The position numbers were made by a program, and so were the translations under genes. A DNA stretch of 14,490 nucleotides from Plasmodium brasilianum (lineage: Eukaryota > Apicomplexa > Aconoidasida > Haemosporida > Plasmodiidae). The stretch is from assembly GCF_023973825.1 (NCBI RefSeq), contig NW_027122947.1, positions 1 to 14,490 of the forward strand, given 5' to 3'. Shown piece after piece: positions 1-7,385 of this stretch; the stretch's first letter is position 1; each line of letters opens with the position of its first letter. The notes beneath the pieces are model-generated. The model worked only from the letters and a program-made list of their open reading frames with translations. It ran no database searches and was not told the DNA's origin.

Positions 1-786
1 CCATTCTGGAACAATTTGTATTGGTGTAACATATGTATTAACAATAATTGCATTATCTGGATGAGATAATGGTATAATACCAAATAAACTTTGTAGTAAA
101 AATATAATAATAATATTATTAAATCCTTTTACATCAAGACTTAATAGATTTGGATAAAAGGGTATTTTTAAAGCTGTATCGTACCCTAAAGGATTAGTGC
201 TACCATGTAAATGTAAAAAGAATATATGTATAAATACAATACATAATGCAACAAATGGAAGTATAAAATGTAATACAAAAAATCTTTTTATAGTTGGATC
301 ACTTACAGTATATCCTCCACATAACCAAATAACAAGTGCTGGAATTGAAGATAATAAATTAGTAATAACTGTTGCACCCCAATAACTCATTTGTCCCCAT
401 GGTAAAACATAACCTATAAAAGCTGTAACTATAAATAATGCAAATATAATTAATCCTGATATCCATGATAATGGTAAATATAAATAAGAATAATTTAATC
501 CTCTTAAAATATGTAAATAAGTTAGAAAAAATACAAGTGATGCACCTGTTGCATGCATATATCTAACACACCATCCACTCCATAATTCTCTTAAAATGTG
601 TTGAATACTATAATATGCATATGATATATCTGGAGTATAACGACTAGCTAAAAATACACCTGTTAATATTTGTATAAAAAATATAATTCCTAAAAGGAAT
701 CCATAATTCCATAAAAAATTAATATTTAATGGACATGGGTAATTTAATAAATGTGCTTTTGCTAAATTTATGGAATAATAATTCAT
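1..786 (-). CDS. cob: Cytochrome b, 5' part (truncated by window edge, arm A copy)
   Basis: This is the first copy of the complex III haem b subunit, read leftwards from the ATG at 784-786; 262 codons are present before the window ends. The N-terminal half is in frame and includes the first transmembrane helices, the haem-ligand histidines (His78, His92, His173, His187) and the GQMSYWG Qo-site segment. It differs from the arm B and C copies at position 567, where a single change turns Phe74 into Val in the sequence CFRYMH. That phenylalanine lies next to a haem ligand and is conserved in the family as I know it, so I read the change as a probable sequencing error. The start is 14 bases past the cox1 stop, as in the other two copies. 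Confidence 0.93.
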   Translation of the reverse strand, partial: MNYYSINLAKAHLLNYPCPLNINFLWNYGFLLGIIFFIQILTGVFLASRYTPDISYAYYSIQHILRELWSGWCVRYMHATGASLVFFLTYLHILRGLNYSYLYLPLSWISGLIIFALFIVTAFIGYVLPWGQMSYWGATVITNLLSSIPALVIWLCGGYTVSDPTIKRFFVLHFILPFVALCIVFIHIFFLHLHGSTNPLGYDTALKIPFYPNLLSLDVKGFNNIIIIFLLQSLFGIIPLSHPDNAIIVNTYVTPIQIVPEW

Positions 787-800
787 ATAAACAATAAATT

Positions 801-2271
801 TTATTTAAAAATTAAAAAACCGAATAAAGTCATTGTTGATCCAATTGAACAAATCATATTCCATCCATTTAAAGCGTCTGGATAATCAGGAATACGTCTA
901 GGCATTACATTAAATCCAAGAAAATGCATAGGTAAAAATATAAATATTACTCCTATAAAAAATAAAATTGACCATAATACAATAATTGAATTTTCACGTA
1001 AACATTTACCAAAAAAGTTTTCTTGAAAATGACTTATTGTAGTAAATAATCCAATTATTGCACCTATAGATAATACAAAATGAAAGTGAGCAATTACATA
1101 ATATGTATCATGTAATGCTATATTAATAGCAGCATTTCCTAATATTACTCCTGTAGTTCCACCAAAAGTAAATGTACATATAAATAGTAATGCTAATAAA
1201 GATGAAACCTCACTGAAGTCCTATAACAAAATTAAATATCGCATATATCGTAACGCATACTCACCACAATAAAACCTATTTGTTCCAGTCCAGAGAATAA
1301 GATATTAGTATCTACGTCCTAGTACGAATGTTAAAAAAGCTTTGTAATCTAACTTCTAACAGGTAGTATACATATGATGAGATAACGCAAACTACACTTC
1401 CTAATATAGCTATACAACTCATAGCTAAAATCATAGATTGATTACCAAATAAACTTCTACAATAATTTGTAGATATGACATGACTAATAACACCAAAAGC
1501 TGGTAATATTAAAATATACACTTCTGGATGTCCAAAAAACCAAAATAAATGTTGATATAAAATAGGATCAACAGCAAATGTAGGATCAAAAAATAATGTA
1601 TTAAAATGTAGATCAGATAATAACATTAAAACACCACCTGTTAAAATTGGTAATGTTAATAATAACATTATAGATGTAATTAATAATGACCATGTTGATA
1701 CACTTAATATACCTAATGTTAATCCTTTTGATCTTAAATGCATGATAGTAGTAATGAAATTTAAAGAAGACATAATACTAGCAATTCCTGATACTAAAAG
1801 ACCAAGAATAATTACATCTACAGCAACAGGAGATAAAGACATAAGAGAAGTACTTAATGGTGGATATAAAGTCCATCCTGTTCCTCCTCCAAATTCAGCA
1901 GCTGTAGATAAAATAATTAATATAAAAGCAATTGGTTGTAATAATAAAGATATACTATTAATTCTTGGATATGAAAGTTCTGGAGATCCACATAAAATAG
2001 GTAAAAAATAATTTCCAAATCCTCCAAATAATCCTGGCATTATATTGAAAAATATCATAATTATACCATGTATCGTAAATATCATATTATATAAATTAAC
2101 ATTTTCTTGTGCTATAATTCTTAAAGAAGAAGAGTATAATTCAGTACGTAAAATAATAGATAATAAAAAACCATAACTACCAAATAAAAATGAAAACCAT
2201 AAATAGTATAATCCTAAAGTTTTATGATTACAATTTGTAATGAGTGTATATCTATTTAAAACAAAAAAAAT
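801..2271 (-). pseudogene. cox1: Cytochrome c oxidase subunit 1, broken copy (arm A)
   Basis: This copy of cox1 reads leftwards from about 2271. The first part, down to about 1391, is clean and includes the haem a ligand segment and HPEVY. From 1390 to 1207 the sequence no longer matches arms B or C, except for short islands such as TTTGTTCCAGT and GTAGTATACATATGATGA. The patch is 34 bases longer than the same stretch in B or C, so the frame is lost and the copper-B pair His297/His298 is destroyed; the conceptual protein ends in unrelated residues near 1312. From 1206 to the stop at 801-803 it is clean again. A change at 1571 also replaces the Gly of FAGDP with Val. Two intact copies lie in the same window, so this is more likely poor base-calling than a real pseudogene. 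Confidence 0.85.
1207..1390. other. Scrambled patch inside arm A cox1
   Basis: This patch is 184 bases where arms B and C have about 150. The flanks match exactly (GATGAA on the left, AAACTACACTTCC on the right). Inside, many substitutions and insertions are spread over recognisable islands of the normal sequence. That pattern resembles a low-quality stretch of an uncorrected long read, not an inserted element: there are no terminal repeats, no target duplication and no foreign ORF. Confidence 0.8.
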
Positions 2272-2280
2272 AAATTACAA

Positions 2281-2392
2281 ATGAGGCTTGGATATGAATA
2301 AGTAAGATTCGATCCATACAGTCCCAGCGACAGCGGTTAAACTTTGGAAAAGTCGAGTATTATCCATCCATGTCAGGCGTTAAAAGCGTTCG
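2281..2392 (+). rRNA. SSU rRNA fragment with the 530 loop (arm A copy)
   Basis: This is identical in content to the arm C copy at 11224-11335, where the reasoning is given. It starts about 10 bases from the presumed cox1 5' end, on the opposite strand. Confidence 0.7.
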
Positions 2393-2495
2393 TTCTTATT
2401 GTGTAGGCCAGTCGAGTTCCTTTAATGTAGTTTCCTCACAGCTTTTTTCAATCCAAAGTACGCGATCTCTTGTATGGTAAAAAGGGCTTAAACCA
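2393..2495 (-). rRNA. LSU rRNA fragment, AAAGGAACTCG motif (arm A copy)
   Basis: This is the arm A copy of the fragment described at 5711-5813. Its 3' end meets the 3' end of the SSU 530-loop fragment. Confidence 0.5.
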
Positions 2496-2625
2496 ACAAC
2501 ATAACATTTTTTAGTCCCATGCTAGTATATTTCATATATATTTTATCATTTGGACGTAATATTACCTTTCCGGCTGTTTCCATCTCAACTCTACAGGTTA
2601 ACGCCTGGAGTTCTTTATCTTTAAT
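2496..2625. other. Unassigned rRNA-like spacer (arm A copy)
   Basis: This is the same sequence as 5581-5710 in reverse complement. It probably contains one or more small rRNA pieces that I cannot place. Confidence 0.4.
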
Positions 2626-2675
2626 ATATAAATTTTGCGTGACGAGCGGTGTGTACAAGGCAACAATACACGCTA
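2626..2675 (-). rRNA. SSU rRNA decoding-site fragment (arm A copy)
   Basis: This is the arm A copy of 5531-5580, and carries the complement of CTTGTACACACCGCTCGTCA. Confidence 0.8.
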
Positions 2676-2685
2676 AATAATATTT

Positions 2686-2779
2686 ATTACAAGGCTGCGA
2701 TGAGACGACATGGAGGTGCCAATAGTATATAAAGATTTGAGCTCTATATATACTATAACCTGTTATCCCCGGCGAACCT
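2686..2779 (-). rRNA. LSU rRNA peptidyl-transferase fragment (arm A copy)
   Basis: This is the arm A copy of 5427-5520, and diverges from cox3 with a gap of 12 bases. Confidence 0.8.
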
Positions 2780-2791
2780 TCTTACCGTTAT

Positions 2792-3583
2792 ATGTTAACG
2801 GTACACAAAATAACCGTTCTTATAAATATATTTTTTGTATTTAATAATTACAATAATATAAAAGCACATTTAATATCTTATCCTTCATTAACATCATTAT
2901 ATGGAACATCTTTAAAATACTTTTCTGTTGGTATTTTATTTACCTTTAATCCAATAATTTTATTAATTTTTGTATATTCTATTAGAGAAAGTTTTTATTC
3001 CACATTTTCTTCATTAGTATCTGGTATGTTATCAATTATTATATCTGAAGCATTATTATTTATTACATATTTTTTGGGTATATTACATTTTAGTTTATCT
3101 CCATGTCCTTTATATGATGAAGGAATTATATTAACTTCATCAAGAATGTTAATTTTAACTATTACATTTACTTTAGCAAGTGCATCATGTATGACTGCAT
3201 GTTTACAATTTCTTTTAGAAAAAGGTATGAGTTTTGAAATATCAAGTATTATATTTATAATATATTTACTTGGAGAATGTTTTGCATCATTACAGACAAC
3301 TGAATATTTACATTTAGAATATTATATTAATGATGGAGTTTCAGGAACATTATTTTATTGTGTTACAGGTTTACATTTTTCACATGTTATTATTGGTTTA
3401 TTATTATTATTAATATACTTTATAAGAATGATAGATATTTATGACATAAATAGTGAATGGTCATATTCATTATATGGTATATCATATGTTATTTTACCTC
3501 ATACTGATCAAATAACAATATTATATTGGCATTTTATAGAAATAGTATGGTTATTTATAGAGTTCCTATTCTATTCAGAATAA
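2792..3583 (+). CDS. cox3: Cytochrome c oxidase subunit 3 (arm A copy, W95L)
   Basis: This is the complex IV subunit III, an inner-membrane protein of 263 residues. It is the same as the copies in arms B and C except at codon 95 (3074-3076), which reads TTG (Leu) instead of TGG (Trp). The change falls in TYFWGILHFSLSP, which lines up with the conserved FFWAFYHSSLAP segment of other COX3 proteins, where the tryptophan is nearly invariant. Arm A carries other isolated differences from two identical copies, so I take this as a read error rather than a real variant. The frame is otherwise open from ATG to TAA. The family features are described under the arm C copy. Confidence 0.9.
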   Translation: MLTVHKITVLINIFFVFNNYNNIKAHLISYPSLTSLYGTSLKYFSVGILFTFNPIILLIFVYSIRESFYSTFSSLVSGMLSIIISEALLFITYFLGILHFSLSPCPLYDEGIILTSSRMLILTITFTLASASCMTACLQFLLEKGMSFEISSIIFIIYLLGECFASLQTTEYLHLEYYINDGVSGTLFYCVTGLHFSHVIIGLLLLLIYFIRMIDIYDINSEWSYSLYGISYVILPHTDQITILYWHFIEIVWLFIEFLFYSE

Positions 3584-3636
3584 TTGAACATATATGTCCT
3601 GTTTCAAATATAGTATCTAATGTAGACGAATTAATT

Positions 3637-3722
3637 TGTGTACAAAGCTAGAGTACGTAAGGAAAAGGAAAGGTTAACCGCTATCAAATGGCGAGAAGGG
3701 AAGTGTGTTTCCATAGAAACCT
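3637..3722 (+). rRNA. LSU rRNA sarcin-ricin-loop-like fragment (arm A copy)
   Basis: This is the arm A copy of 12580-12665, and lies downstream of cox3 on the same strand. Confidence 0.55.
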
Positions 3723-3841
3723 TCATATATACTATGCTGACTTGAGTAATGATAAATTGTTAGTATCAGCTATCTATAGTTAATTGATTCCGTTTTGACC
3801 GGTCATTTTCTTTGCCTGGAGGTTTCGTCCATACAGTTATA
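3723..3841. other. Unassigned stretch between LSU and SSU fragments (arm A copy)
   Basis: This is the same sequence as 12666-12784, where a possible LSU match is discussed. Confidence 0.4.
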
Positions 3842-3927
3842 AGCAAGTGGAATGTTAGAAGCAAACACTAGCGGTGGAACACATTATTTCATTCGATAGT
3901 AAACGTTATACCTTACCAATCAATTTG
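3842..3927 (+). rRNA. SSU rRNA 930-980 fragment (arm A copy)
   Basis: This is the arm A copy of 12785-12870, with the AGCGGTGGAACA core at about 3870. Confidence 0.8.
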
Positions 3928-3936
3928 AACTTGAAC

Positions 3937-4029
3937 AAGGTTCCATTGGAATGAGAGTTCACCGTTAGAAGCGATGCGTGAGCTGGGTTAAGAACGTCTT
4001 GAGGCAGTTTGTTCCCTATCTACCGTTTT
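3937..4029 (+). rRNA. LSU rRNA 2560-2670 fragment (arm A copy)
   Basis: This is the arm A copy of 12880-12972. It is the last complete fragment before the first turn-around. Confidence 0.85.
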
Positions 4030-4079
4030 ATTTATGTATGGATGATGATACGTTAAGTTCTATGAAAGAATTTATCTGC

Positions 4080-4126
4080 AGGCCAAAAACCTAAAATAGA
4101 GCTATGACGCTATCAATTTTGACAAG
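4080..4126. other. 47-base spacer at the A/B turn-around
   Basis: Arms A and B are inverted copies on either side of this spacer. The spacer itself is the reverse complement of arm C 13023-13069. Compared with arm C as the straight reference, arm A leaves the unit after C-position 13022 and the strand then restarts at C-position 13070 going backwards. Only the single C at 4079 is shared between the two sides, so the join has essentially no microhomology. Confidence 0.9.
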
Positions 4127-4176
4127 GCAGATAAATTCTTTCATAGAACTTAACGTATCATCATCCATACATAAAT

Positions 4177-4269
4177 AAAACGGTAGATAGGGAACAAACT
4201 GCCTCAAGACGTTCTTAACCCAGCTCACGCATCGCTTCTAACGGTGAACTCTCATTCCAATGGAACCTT
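4177..4269 (-). rRNA. LSU rRNA 2560-2670 fragment (arm B copy)
   Basis: This is the arm B copy of 12880-12972, on the minus strand here and downstream of cox3 in its reading direction. Confidence 0.85.
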
Positions 4270-4278
4270 GTTCAAGTT

Positions 4279-4364
4279 CAAATTGATTGGTAAGGTATAA
4301 CGTTTACTATCGAATGAAATAATGTGTTCCACCGCTAGTGTTTGCTTCTAACATTCCACTTGCT
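4279..4364 (-). rRNA. SSU rRNA 930-980 fragment (arm B copy)
   Basis: This is the arm B copy of 12785-12870. Confidence 0.8.
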
Positions 4365-4483
4365 TATAACTGTATGGACGAAACCTCCAGGCAAAGAAAA
4401 TGACCGGTCAAAACGGAATCAATTAACTATAGATAGCTGATACTAACAATTTATCATTACTCAAGTCAGCATAGTATATATGA
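4365..4483. other. Unassigned stretch between SSU and LSU fragments (arm B copy)
   Basis: This is the reverse complement of 12666-12784. Confidence 0.4.
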
Positions 4484-4569
4484 AGGTTTCTATGGAAACA
4501 CACTTCCCTTCTCGCCATTTGATAGCGGTTAACCTTTCCTTTTCCTTACGTACTCTAGCTTTGTACACA
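4484..4569 (-). rRNA. LSU rRNA sarcin-ricin-loop-like fragment (arm B copy)
   Basis: This is the arm B copy of 12580-12665. Confidence 0.55.
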
Positions 4570-4622
4570 AATTAATTCGTCTACATTAGATACTATATTT
4601 GAAACAGGACATATATGTTCAA

Positions 4623-5414
4623 TTATTCTGAATAGAATAGGAACTCTATAAATAACCATACTATTTCTATAAAATGCCAATATAATATTGTTATTTGATC
4701 AGTATGAGGTAAAATAACATATGATATACCATATAATGAATATGACCATTCACTATTTATGTCATAAATATCTATCATTCTTATAAAGTATATTAATAAT
4801 AATAATAAACCAATAATAACATGTGAAAAATGTAAACCTGTAACACAATAAAATAATGTTCCTGAAACTCCATCATTAATATAATATTCTAAATGTAAAT
4901 ATTCAGTTGTCTGTAATGATGCAAAACATTCTCCAAGTAAATATATTATAAATATAATACTTGATATTTCAAAACTCATACCTTTTTCTAAAAGAAATTG
5001 TAAACATGCAGTCATACATGATGCACTTGCTAAAGTAAATGTAATAGTTAAAATTAACATTCTTGATGAAGTTAATATAATTCCTTCATCATATAAAGGA
5101 CATGGAGATAAACTAAAATGTAATATACCCCAAAAATATGTAATAAATAATAATGCTTCAGATATAATAATTGATAACATACCAGATACTAATGAAGAAA
5201 ATGTGGAATAAAAACTTTCTCTAATAGAATATACAAAAATTAATAAAATTATTGGATTAAAGGTAAATAAAATACCAACAGAAAAGTATTTTAAAGATGT
5301 TCCATATAATGATGTTAATGAAGGATAAGATATTAAATGTGCTTTTATATTATTGTAATTATTAAATACAAAAAATATATTTATAAGAACGGTTATTTTG
5401 TGTACCGTTAACAT
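4623..5414 (-). CDS. cox3: Cytochrome c oxidase subunit 3 (arm B copy)
   Basis: This complete 263-codon copy of the complex IV subunit III is identical in protein sequence to the arm C copy and keeps Trp95. It runs opposite to cox1 and cob in this arm, the haemosporidian orientation. The ATG at 5412-5414 lies 12 bases from the start of the LSU peptidyl-transferase fragment that reads the other way, so both transcripts must begin or be processed inside a very short divergent gap. Domain features are given under the arm C copy. Confidence 0.95.
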   Translation of the reverse strand: MLTVHKITVLINIFFVFNNYNNIKAHLISYPSLTSLYGTSLKYFSVGILFTFNPIILLIFVYSIRESFYSTFSSLVSGMLSIIISEALLFITYFWGILHFSLSPCPLYDEGIILTSSRMLILTITFTLASASCMTACLQFLLEKGMSFEISSIIFIIYLLGECFASLQTTEYLHLEYYINDGVSGTLFYCVTGLHFSHVIIGLLLLLIYFIRMIDIYDINSEWSYSLYGISYVILPHTDQITILYWHFIEIVWLFIEFLFYSE

Positions 5415-5426
5415 ATAACGGTAAGA

Positions 5427-5520
5427 AGGTTCGCCGGGGATAACAGGTTATAGTATATATAGAGCTCAAATCTTTATATACTATTGGCACCTCCATGTCG
5501 TCTCATCGCAGCCTTGTAAT
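5427..5520 (+). rRNA. LSU rRNA peptidyl-transferase fragment (domain V, about E. coli 2440-2510)
   Basis: The sequence reads GGGGATAACAGG, then an AT-rich hairpin (ATAGTATATA pairing with TATATACTAT), then TTGGCACCTCCATGTCGTCTCATCGCAGCC. This follows the bacterial LSU order GGGATAACAGGCT ... TTTGGCACCTCGATGTCGGCTCATC, which lines the peptidyl-transferase centre and the A-site loop. It is one of the discontinuous LSU pieces typical of apicomplexan mitochondria. Its 3' end (TCATCGCAGCCTTGTAAT) is closely repeated, in antisense, at the 3' end of cob. Ends are approximate. Confidence 0.85.
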
Positions 5521-5530
5521 AAATATTATT

Positions 5531-5580
5531 TAGCGTGTATTGTTGCCTTGTACACACCGCTCGTCACGCAAAATTTATAT
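5531..5580 (+). rRNA. SSU rRNA decoding-site fragment (about E. coli 1390-1410)
   Basis: The core CTTGTACACACCGCTCGTCA at about 5548-5567 is the near-universal SSU decoding sequence (TTGTACACACCGCCCGTCA). The SSU 3' terminal helix that normally follows it is not here; it is a separate piece at 13718-13775. The gene therefore breaks between the decoding site and the 3' end. The fragment follows the LSU piece on the same strand after about 10 bases. Ends are approximate. Confidence 0.85.
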
Positions 5581-5710
5581 ATTAAAGATAAAGAACTCCA
5601 GGCGTTAACCTGTAGAGTTGAGATGGAAACAGCCGGAAAGGTAATATTACGTCCAAATGATAAAATATATATGAAATATACTAGCATGGGACTAAAAAAT
5701 GTTATGTTGT
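5581..5710. other. Unassigned rRNA-like stretch with a strong hairpin
   Basis: No ORF is credible here. AACTCCAGG at 5594-5602 pairs with CCTG and GAGTT at 5609-5619 around a short CGTTAA loop. It is followed by GATGGAAACAGCCGGAAAGG, which looks like rRNA (LSU domain II is a weak possibility). It probably encodes one or more small rRNA fragments that I cannot place. Confidence 0.4.
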
Positions 5711-5813
5711 TGGTTTAAGCCCTTTTTACCATACAAGAGATCGCGTACTTTGGATTGAAAAAAGCTGTGAGGAAACTACATTAAAGGAACTCGACTGGCC
5801 TACACAATAAGAA
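5711..5813 (+). rRNA. LSU rRNA fragment, AAAGGAACTCG motif (about E. coli 1660-1680)
   Basis: The segment TTAAAGGAACTCGACTGG at 5781-5798 resembles the conserved LSU sequence AAGGAACTMGGCAAA near the domain III/IV boundary. The upstream part (5711-5780) has no match I can name. It meets the SSU 530-loop fragment, which lies on the other strand, almost end to end, so the exact boundary is a guess. Confidence 0.5.
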
Positions 5814-5925
5814 CGAACGCTTTTAACGCCTGACATGGATGGATAATACTCGACTTTTCCAAAGTTTAACCGCTGTCGCTGGGACTGTATGGATCGAATC
5901 TTACTTATTCATATCCAAGCCTCAT
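5814..5925 (-). rRNA. SSU rRNA fragment with the 530 loop (arm B copy)
   Basis: This is the arm B copy of 11224-11335. Its 5' end lies about 10 bases from the presumed cox1 start on the other strand. Confidence 0.8.
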
Positions 5926-5934
5926 TTGTAATTT

Positions 5935-7371
5935 ATTTTTTTTGTTTTAAATAGATATACACTCATTACAAATTGTAATCATAAAACTTTAGGATTATAC
6001 TATTTATGGTTTTCATTTTTATTTGGTAGTTATGGTTTTTTATTATCTATTATTTTACGTACTGAATTATACTCTTCTTCTTTAAGAATTATAGCACAAG
6101 AAAATGTTAATTTATATAATATGATATTTACGATACATGGTATAATTATGATATTTTTCAATATAATGCCAGGATTATTTGGAGGATTTGGAAATTATTT
6201 TTTACCTATTTTATGTGGATCTCCAGAACTTTCATATCCAAGAATTAATAGTATATCTTTATTATTACAACCAATTGCTTTTATATTAATTATTTTATCT
6301 ACAGCTGCTGAATTTGGAGGAGGAACAGGATGGACTTTATATCCACCATTAAGTACTTCTCTTATGTCTTTATCTCCTGTTGCTGTAGATGTAATTATTC
6401 TTGGTCTTTTAGTATCAGGAATTGCTAGTATTATGTCTTCTTTAAATTTCATTACTACTATAATGCATTTAAGATCAAAAGGATTAACATTAGGTATATT
6501 AAGTGTATCAACATGGTCATTATTAATTACATCTATAATGTTATTATTAACATTACCAATTTTAACAGGTGGTGTTTTAATGTTATTATCTGATCTACAT
6601 TTTAATACATTATTTTTTGATCCTACATTTGCTGGTGATCCTATTTTATATCAACATTTATTTTGGTTTTTTGGACATCCAGAAGTGTATATTTTAATAT
6701 TACCAGCTTTTGGTGTTATTAGTCATGTCATATCTACAAATTATTGTAGAAGTTTATTTGGTAATCAATCTATGATTTTAGCTATGAGTTGTATAGCTAT
6801 ATTAGGAAGTGTAGTTTGGGCTCATCATATGTATACTACTGGTTTAGAAGTAGATACAAGAGCTTTTTTTACATCTACAACAATACTAATATCTATTCCT
6901 ACTGGAACAAAAGTTTTTAATTGGATATGTACATATATGGGAAGTAATTTTGGTATAACTCATAGTTCATCTTTATTAGCATTACTATTTATATGTACAT
7001 TTACTTTTGGTGGAACTACAGGAGTAATATTAGGAAATGCTGCTATTAATATAGCATTACATGATACATATTATGTAATTGCTCACTTTCATTTTGTATT
7101 ATCTATAGGTGCAATAATTGGATTATTTACTACAATAAGTCATTTTCAAGAAAACTTTTTTGGTAAATGTTTACGTGAAAATTCAATTATTGTATTATGG
7201 TCAATTTTATTTTTTATAGGAGTAATATTTATATTTTTACCTATGCATTTTCTTGGATTTAATGTAATGCCTAGACGTATTCCTGATTATCCAGACGCTT
7301 TAAATGGATGGAATATGATTTGTTCAATTGGATCAACAATGACTTTATTCGGTTTTTTAATTTTTAAATAA
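5935..7371 (+). CDS. cox1: Cytochrome c oxidase subunit 1, complete, non-ATG start (arm B)
   Basis: This is the catalytic subunit of complex IV: it reduces O2 at the haem a3/copper-B site and pumps protons across the inner membrane. All the metal-binding motifs are present. His69 ([11 protein letters not shown]) and His386 bind haem a; His248 and Tyr252 (GHPEVY) and His297/His298 (VWAHHMYTTG) form the copper-B site; His384 (AHFHF) binds haem a3. [13 protein letters not shown] and PRRIPDYPDA are also intact. The first ATG (6121) would remove the first helix. The frame is open upstream to a TAA at 5929-5931, and that stretch ([17 protein letters not shown], then [15 protein letters not shown]) matches the Plasmodium N-terminus as I remember it. 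No ATG exists there, so I chose ATT at 5935; TTT or GTT at 5941-5946 are alternatives. The length is 478 residues. It ends 14 bases before cob. Confidence 0.93.
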   Translation: MFFVLNRYTLITNCNHKTLGLYYLWFSFLFGSYGFLLSIILRTELYSSSLRIIAQENVNLYNMIFTIHGIIMIFFNIMPGLFGGFGNYFLPILCGSPELSYPRINSISLLLQPIAFILIILSTAAEFGGGTGWTLYPPLSTSLMSLSPVAVDVIILGLLVSGIASIMSSLNFITTIMHLRSKGLTLGILSVSTWSLLITSIMLLLTLPILTGGVLMLLSDLHFNTLFFDPTFAGDPILYQHLFWFFGHPEVYILILPAFGVISHVISTNYCRSLFGNQSMILAMSCIAILGSVVWAHHMYTTGLEVDTRAFFTSTTILISIPTGTKVFNWICTYMGSNFGITHSSSLLALLFICTFTFGGTTGVILGNAAINIALHDTYYVIAHFHFVLSIGAIIGLFTTISHFQENFFGKCLRENSIIVLWSILFFIGVIFIFLPMHFLGFNVMPRRIPDYPDALNGWNMICSIGSTMTLFGFLIFK

Positions 7372-7385
7372 AATTTATTGTTTAT

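Larger units (their letters stand above)
1..4079. repeat. Arm A: first copy of the mitochondrial unit, in arm-C orientation
   Basis: This stretch matches arm C base for base in the same direction (offset 8943 to the right of position 1391) and is the reverse complement of arm B 4127-8171. It is cut off by the window edge inside cob. It is the least reliable copy: it differs from both B and C at 567, 1571, about 1744 and 3075, and holds a scrambled patch at 1207-1390 that adds 34 bases. The match ends at 4079, the first turn-around point. Confidence 0.95.

Noticed and set aside
197..385. Short ORF on the plus strand (also at 7787-7975 on the minus strand)
   Set aside because: It is the antisense reading of cob and repeats wherever cob does; there is no independent support.
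1742..2011. ORF of 85-89 codons (also at 6195-6452 and 10697-10954)
   Set aside because: It is antisense to a strongly conserved part of cox1, with a composition that follows from the cox1 codons.
5450..5500. AT-rich hairpin considered as a transcription terminator or origin
   Set aside because: It lies inside the LSU peptidyl-transferase fragment between two conserved blocks, so it is better explained as an rRNA helix.
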